From Heliocidaris tuberculata (Eukaryota > Echinodermata > Echinoidea > Camarodonta > Echinometridae), in NCBI GenBank assembly GCA_025618425.1, contig CM046852.1, positions 2,011,630-2,075,629 on the forward strand: 64,000 nt of DNA, written 5' to 3'. The position numbers and the translations under genes are program-made. How positions within the stretch are numbered: position 1 is the first letter of the stretch; every line of letters starts with the position of its first letter. Below the pieces are notes generated by a model that did no database searches, had not been told where the DNA came from, and saw nothing but the letters and a program-made list of their open reading frames with translations. This document shows, in pieces, positions 59,901 to 64,000 of the stretch.

Positions 59901-62639
59901 GGATTTTCTGACATGCGGGGAAGAATGCCGTCCACATTGCCTGGAAACAGATACATTCAAATGAATGATATCATTTCTGAGGCTAGCATACCTTTCAAAA
60001 CTCTACAAACTTTTAAAAACAATTCTCAAATCCTGCACCTACTTTAGTGCAAAATCTCGCTTTAACAGTACTAGTTAACATTCTGAAGAGCTATATTAGA
60101 AATATATATATCCTATATATAAAAAAAACAAAAACAAAAAAAACACGAGCATCGGGGGGGGGGGGGGGGTTAGAAAGGCACCTCCACACACACATACAAT
60201 TTTTCAGCTATGAAAACCAAAATGATAAGTGATTTTCAATCATTATGAAGACATTAATATTAAAGGTACAGTATAATCAAATTGCTTTTAAAACCTCATA
60301 AATGATAAATAATTTCTCGGTCACATGTTCCCCCCCCCCCCAAAAAAAAAAACAAAAACAACCAAACAAACAAAATCTACCTCCATGAAGAAAACATCAT
60401 TTCGCTTTGCCGATTTGAGGATCTCCTGTGCGTCCCGTACCGTTAATGCTACTGGCTTTTCACATAGCACGTGTTTCTTGTGCTCCAGGTAAAGTTGACA
60501 GTGCTTGCGGTGTTGCGTGTTAATCGAAGCGACGTAGACAATGTCTATGAAGAATTAAAAACAAGAAAGAAATAATACTAATCATGCCAAATTAAAAATT
60601 TAGATCATTAGTCTACTTTAGCGTAGATGATCTTTTAAAAAATGATCTTAATGATGACTGTCTGTTTTGAACTCCTACATGTATTGTAAACTTAGGCGTA
60701 ACAGACACAAGCTCCTGGCTTAAAGTGATTTAAGCCTTCTTACATACTGTTACGCTCTAACTCAAAGAGTTAGGCATTTCTACTCTCCTCAACTTCCTGT
60801 CATTCTACCAGGGGCGGCGGAGCGTCTTTCAAAGTGGGGTGGGGGGGGGGGCGGGCACCAACTAAAAGGGGCACTTTGGGGAAAAAAGGGCATCCCTAAA
60901 GGGTGAAAACAAGGTGGAAATGCCACTTTGAGACAATAGTATACCGCTACATTCTGATTAATACACTATCGAGGATTATTTTCGACACATTATTGTTTAT
61001 GTGTTATGGTTTTAGATAAAACTACTTTGAGTTGAGTGTAATGGTCTGATTATTTGCATGCGAGCAAAATATTTAAGATATTTTGAATAGCAGCGATTTT
61101 CCTAATATGATAAGAAGACAATGGTAAATGCGAGCGAGCGTAGCGAGCGAGCTTTGGAAAAAAATTAGAAAAAATTGTTCTCCTTCCTGTTATGCTCATT
61201 CTTCTATAACTTAGGGAAATCGTGCCCCCTCCTGCCCCCTGCTCCACTGCCTCACATTGCGCTGATATCAGTAAGGGAATCTATTATCATGAAGTCTCTC
61301 CGATTATTTAGAGCTAGGTATATGGCTCTTTTGTAGACTTTAAGGCACAGTTTGTAAGCGACATCGTGGTATATAGATAAAATATATTAAATATATATAG
61401 GTATATAGCTGGGCACTTATCAGAAGACAAAAGGGGCACTTATCAAAAGGGAAAAATAATAATATTAGAAAGAAAGGCGGGCACTGATCAGAAGGAAAAG
61501 GGGCACTTAAAAAGAGGCATTTATCAAAGGTGAAAAGGGCACTTATCATAAGGAAAAATTGCACTATTCGAACGGAAAATGGGCACTAATCAGACGAAAA
61601 CAGTGACACTTGTCGGATATCAAAGGGGCACTTATCTGAGCTTAAAAGGGGCACTTATCAGAAGGTGAAAAGGGCACTTATTAGAAAGAAGAAGGGGCAG
61701 TCATACGAAGAAAAAGGGTCATTTATCAGAGGAAAGGGGGCACTTATAAGAAGGGAAAATTGCACTATTAGAACGGAAAATGGGCACTTATTAGATATTT
61801 CAAAAGGGACAGTAATGTCAGAAGTTAAAAAGAGCACTTATTAGAAAGAAAAGGGGGTACTATACGAAGAAAATGGGATACTTATCAGCTATGAAAAGGG
61901 GGTACTTGAAAAAGTGGGGGTGGGCACTGCCCCCTGGAGCGCCGCCTCTGCCTTCTACCTTAATGTGGGGTCTCTGCTCTTACTAATACCAAAGTCACGC
62001 CGCCAAACCGGACCGATTCCTGGCCATTGGTGGCAATGTAATGTTTTGTTCGGTCTGGGGGTCGGTCTTGTTGGTGTGTCTGTGGTAGAAGAAAGTGACC
62101 ACACCATGCTCTGAATGAATATCATTTGAATATTTTGTACAATGTGAAAAGGTTACTGGAAGAAAATAAATGTCATACCAACTCCAAACCAACTCCAAAC
62201 CGACTCCGAACCAACTGACTCTTGGTCAATCGTGGTAATGTATAGCTTGTTGGTCTCTTGTCAGTCTCTTGTCGACCTGGCATCGGTATCTTTGGTGTGA
62301 CGGGGGTATTACTTTCACTTACTTACCTACATTAGGATCCTTCGCAAGTTCCTCGTAACTTCCATACGCCGTCTCTATCTTAAACTCGTCTGCGAATTTT
62401 CTCGCACGATCCAGCGAGCGAGAAGCTACGGCGACGACGACGTGCTGGGCTTCATGACCCACGAGACTGGCGACGAAGTCGTGGGCGATGAGGCCAGTGG
62501 CACAGATCCCCCATCGAAGCGGAGCAGGAGATTCTAAGACCACACTCAAGTCAATGTGTTTAATTCTGTGGTCCACATCAGGGTTGATATCGCTACCTCC
62601 CAGATCAATAAGGTTGGCCTCCGTTTCCGATATCGCCAT
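56443..62639 (-). CDS. DHDH: Trans-1,2-dihydrobenzene-1,2-diol dehydrogenase-like, gene 2
   Basis: Seven exons on the minus strand: 62639-62327, 60544-60381, 59940-59805, 58741-58628, 58234-58110, 57618-57450 and 56555-56443 (TGA). All have GT-AG borders and give 377 aa. Exons 2-5 have exactly the same lengths as in gene 1 (164, 136, 114 and 125 nt), and all intron phases agree. Visible: LRWGICATGLIAHDF, AYGSYEELAKD, CEKP (K134), GGALYDLGGY (Y217) and VGTKGR. Compared with gene 1 it has about 36 extra N-terminal residues. AMWTAFFP replaces AVWTRFFP, so the Arg conserved in the family is Ala164. VASINTQH replaces IGAINTEH. The catalytic Lys/Tyr pair is kept, so activity is plausible with altered substrate preference. 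The start codon chosen is the first in frame; an upstream exon is possible. Confidence 0.93.
56858..56919. repeat. (TA)n microsatellite
   Basis: About 31 uninterrupted TA units in intron 6 of DHDH gene 2. Confidence 0.97.
58990..59200. repeat. GAGTGAAAATA repeats with duplicated GATCACTGACGTCACTCC
   Basis: The block GTGATCACTGACGTCACTCC followed by GGAGTGAAAATAGAGTGAAA occurs at about 58997 and again at 59132. It is in intron 3 of DHDH gene 2. Confidence 0.7.
59362..59780. mobile_element. TIR element (AAAGGGCTGGTCACACCTCATCG ends)
   Basis: AAAGGGCTGGTCACACCTCA is mirrored by TGAGGTCTGACGAGCCCTTT. GATAACGATAACGAT pairs with ATAGTTATAGTTATCGTCAT inside. It has no transposase. It ends 25 bp from the donor of DHDH gene 2 exon 3. 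Confidence 0.8.
60809..61950. mobile_element. hAT-like non-autonomous element with internal minisatellite
   Basis: The inverted ends CAGGGGCGGCGGAGC and CAGAGGCGGCGCTCC (other strand) are flanked by CATTCTAC (60801-60808) and CCTTCTAC (61951-61958), an 8-bp target duplication with one mismatch. The interior carries GCGAGCGAGCGTAGCGAGCG (61131-61150) and the minisatellite below. It is in intron 1 of DHDH gene 2. Confidence 0.82.
61410..61910. repeat. Minisatellite (GGGGCACTTATCAGAAGG)n
   Basis: About 20 degenerate units of 22-27 bp, all variants of GGGGCACTTATYAGAAGGAA, inside the hAT-like element. Confidence 0.88.
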
Positions 62640-62649
62640 GTTACTGTTT

Positions 62650-63153
62650 TAAAGGTATTAGATAGTTTTGGGAAGCCCTCAAAAACTTTTCGTGAGATTT
62701 CTTTGATTTTACTTAATAAATAGCAGGGTACTAACATAACTAAGATGCTGTGAAATTTTGTCCTCCTCAAGTGAAATATTTATCGAATTAGAGGTGAAAA
62801 GAATAAAAATCCCTGGCCCAAAAAAGAGGGGATGTAAATTCGAACAACGGCCACACACATTACTCACATGAGGATTGCTGTGTGTTATCGAATACGCTAC
62901 ACATAGTGCGAAGCGTTGGGTTTATTGTGTGGGGAACCTTCGGGTGGATATGGTCTCAGCGTGAGGCAGTGAAAAGCCGTTACCAAGCGTTTCTTACAGA
63001 TATTTACACTAAAATTTGTTCGAAATCGTGAATGGAATGTTAAATAATCTCGTACATGTGTCTTATGATAAAAGGAGAATAGTATGTGGCTATGTTAGAT
63101 AAGTTTCTTGCCAGTATGATTTTTGCTACCGAGACTGTCTATGAGCTTTAAAG
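62650..63153. repeat. Dispersed ~510-bp repeat, copy 2
   Basis: Blocks CCCTCAAAAACTTTTCGT, GATTTCTTTGATTTTA, GGTCTCAGCGT, GCGTTTCTTAC and TTTTTGCTACCGAGACTG follow the same order as in 18211-18725. It starts 11 bp upstream of the DHDH gene 2 start codon. Confidence 0.65.
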
Positions 63154-63168
63154 ATAAAGAAGAGACTT

Positions 63169-63327
63169 GGGGCCCCGTAACACAAAGCTTTATAGCAAAT
63201 GATCGCACGATCAACATTATAAATCAATCAATGCTACGATATTTTGCGTTCAATTACGTATAAAATGATATAGCAATCAATTGCAAATTAGCAAGCACTT
63301 GCTAACTTATTTTTGTGTTACAGGGCC
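63169..63327. repeat. Palindromic MITE, GGGCCC-ended family, copy F
   Basis: GGGGCCCCGTAACACAAAGC and TTTTGTGTTACAGGGCC are inverted. TTGCTAACTTAT and TATAGCAAATGAT partly pair. Confidence 0.8.
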
Positions 63328-63329
63328 AT

Positions 63330-63412
63330 GGGTTCCGTCTTATAAACAGTTACGACTGATTCAATTGGATCGTAACTTGATTCATTCTCAACTCTTTATA
63401 AAACAGGGCCTT
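63330..63412. repeat. Palindromic MITE, GGGCCC-ended family, short copy G
   Basis: GGGTTCCGTCTTATAAACAG and CTCTTTATAAAACAGGGCC are inverted ends only about 45 bp apart. A further decayed member follows (63420-63680), ending TTTATGAAACGGGGTCTGG. Confidence 0.6.
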
Positions 63413-63744
63413 AGACCATAATCCATAGAAATTTGTCATCAGTAACAAGTTACAATAATAACTGATATATTAAGCTACTGAAGATAAAAAGCTATACATT
63501 ATAAATAATAAGGCCCTGAAAACGATGCATTTGCTTTGAATATGAAAAATGAGAATGAAATGAAATAAAATCTATGAAATAAAAAAAAAAAATAAATCTT
63601 TGATTGCCTGTCTGTGAGAAAATTTGTGTTACATTTGTAGCAGTTGTTACTTGTAATGAGGTTTATGAAACGGGGTCTGGTCATGCGATGGCATTTTGTT
63701 AGGAAATAGGCCTATCTATAATTTATAGGGAAAGGTTAATTATG

Positions 63745-64000
63745 CATTATGTATACAGTATATATGAGTGATTGAGTATTGTAGGGTTTTGGAATCATCA
63801 AATATATACCAAGTTGACCGAACTCTGCTGAAAATCATATATAAAGAAAGGCACTGCACACATAATCATTACATTGGACAAAAATGTAGCATCCAAATTA
63901 GGTCCATATAGTTTCAAACCATTTCTAGTTATATCTGGAATATATGGGCATTTCAAGAGCAATTCGTTTCATGTGATATAGCTCCTGTGATATTCTTTTA
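63745..64000. mobile_element. TIR element 'TTAAAGATAAAGTTGAG', diverged copy 3 (cut by window end)
   Basis: TTGTAGGGTTTTGGAATCAT, CTGCTGAAAATCA, CACTGCACAC and GGGCATTTCAAGAGCAAT follow the same order as in copies 1 and 2. Confidence 0.6.

Noticed and set aside
1..64000. CRISPR array, bacterial operon, or viral genome segment
   Set aside because: Introns with GT-AG borders, LINE/SINE content and animal gene families show nuclear animal DNA. The regular repeats are satellites without unique spacers.

Overview
The window is eukaryotic nuclear DNA: AT-rich, with intron-split genes, long introns, many short inverted-repeat elements and simple repeats. The gene set (outer dense fibre protein 3, a WEE1 kinase, two dihydrodiol dehydrogenases) and the repeats (short palindromic DNA elements, CR1/jockey-like LINE pieces, tRNA-type SINEs, frequent TACATGTA palindromes) suggest a marine invertebrate deuterostome, most likely an echinoderm such as a sea urchin. 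The species is an inference; no ribosomal or mitochondrial marker is present.

Layout. 1-4600: no gene beyond the probable 3' flank of ODF3; repeats. 4604-6864 (-): an ODF3/CIMAP1-type sperm-flagellum/ciliary protein with three coding exons (249 aa). Two RFX X-box-like motifs lie upstream, at 7374 and 9218. 7700-19600: no gene recognised; a truncated LINE, a ~1 kb foldback element and several palindromic or TIR elements. 19623-36329 (-): a complete 10-exon WEE1 (640 aa) whose introns hold SINEs, TTAA-type and foldback elements, an 89-bp tandem array and two decayed copies of its own exon pieces. 36.3-44.6 kb: (TAG)n microsatellite broken up by a LINE fragment and a palindromic MITE, then a 2.5-kb hAT-like element with an exact 8-bp target duplication and a large internal tandem array. 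44642-52406 (+) and 56443-62639 (-): two tail-to-tail DHDH-like genes of the Gfo/Idh/MocA family with seven exons each and identical intron positions and phases. 62.6-64 kb: further repeats.

The genes are not an operon and share no pathway. WEE1 restrains entry into mitosis, ODF3 is a structural axoneme/flagellum protein, and the DHDH pair are NADP-dependent oxidoreductases from an inverted local duplication. Exons were joined by hand from splice signals, reading phase and family similarity; every join keeps frame. The most unusual items are the Alu/7SL-like head on one SINE, the two hAT-like elements carrying internal satellite arrays, the DHDH pair with a GC-AG intron in one copy, and the mobile elements crowded against WEE1 exon 8.
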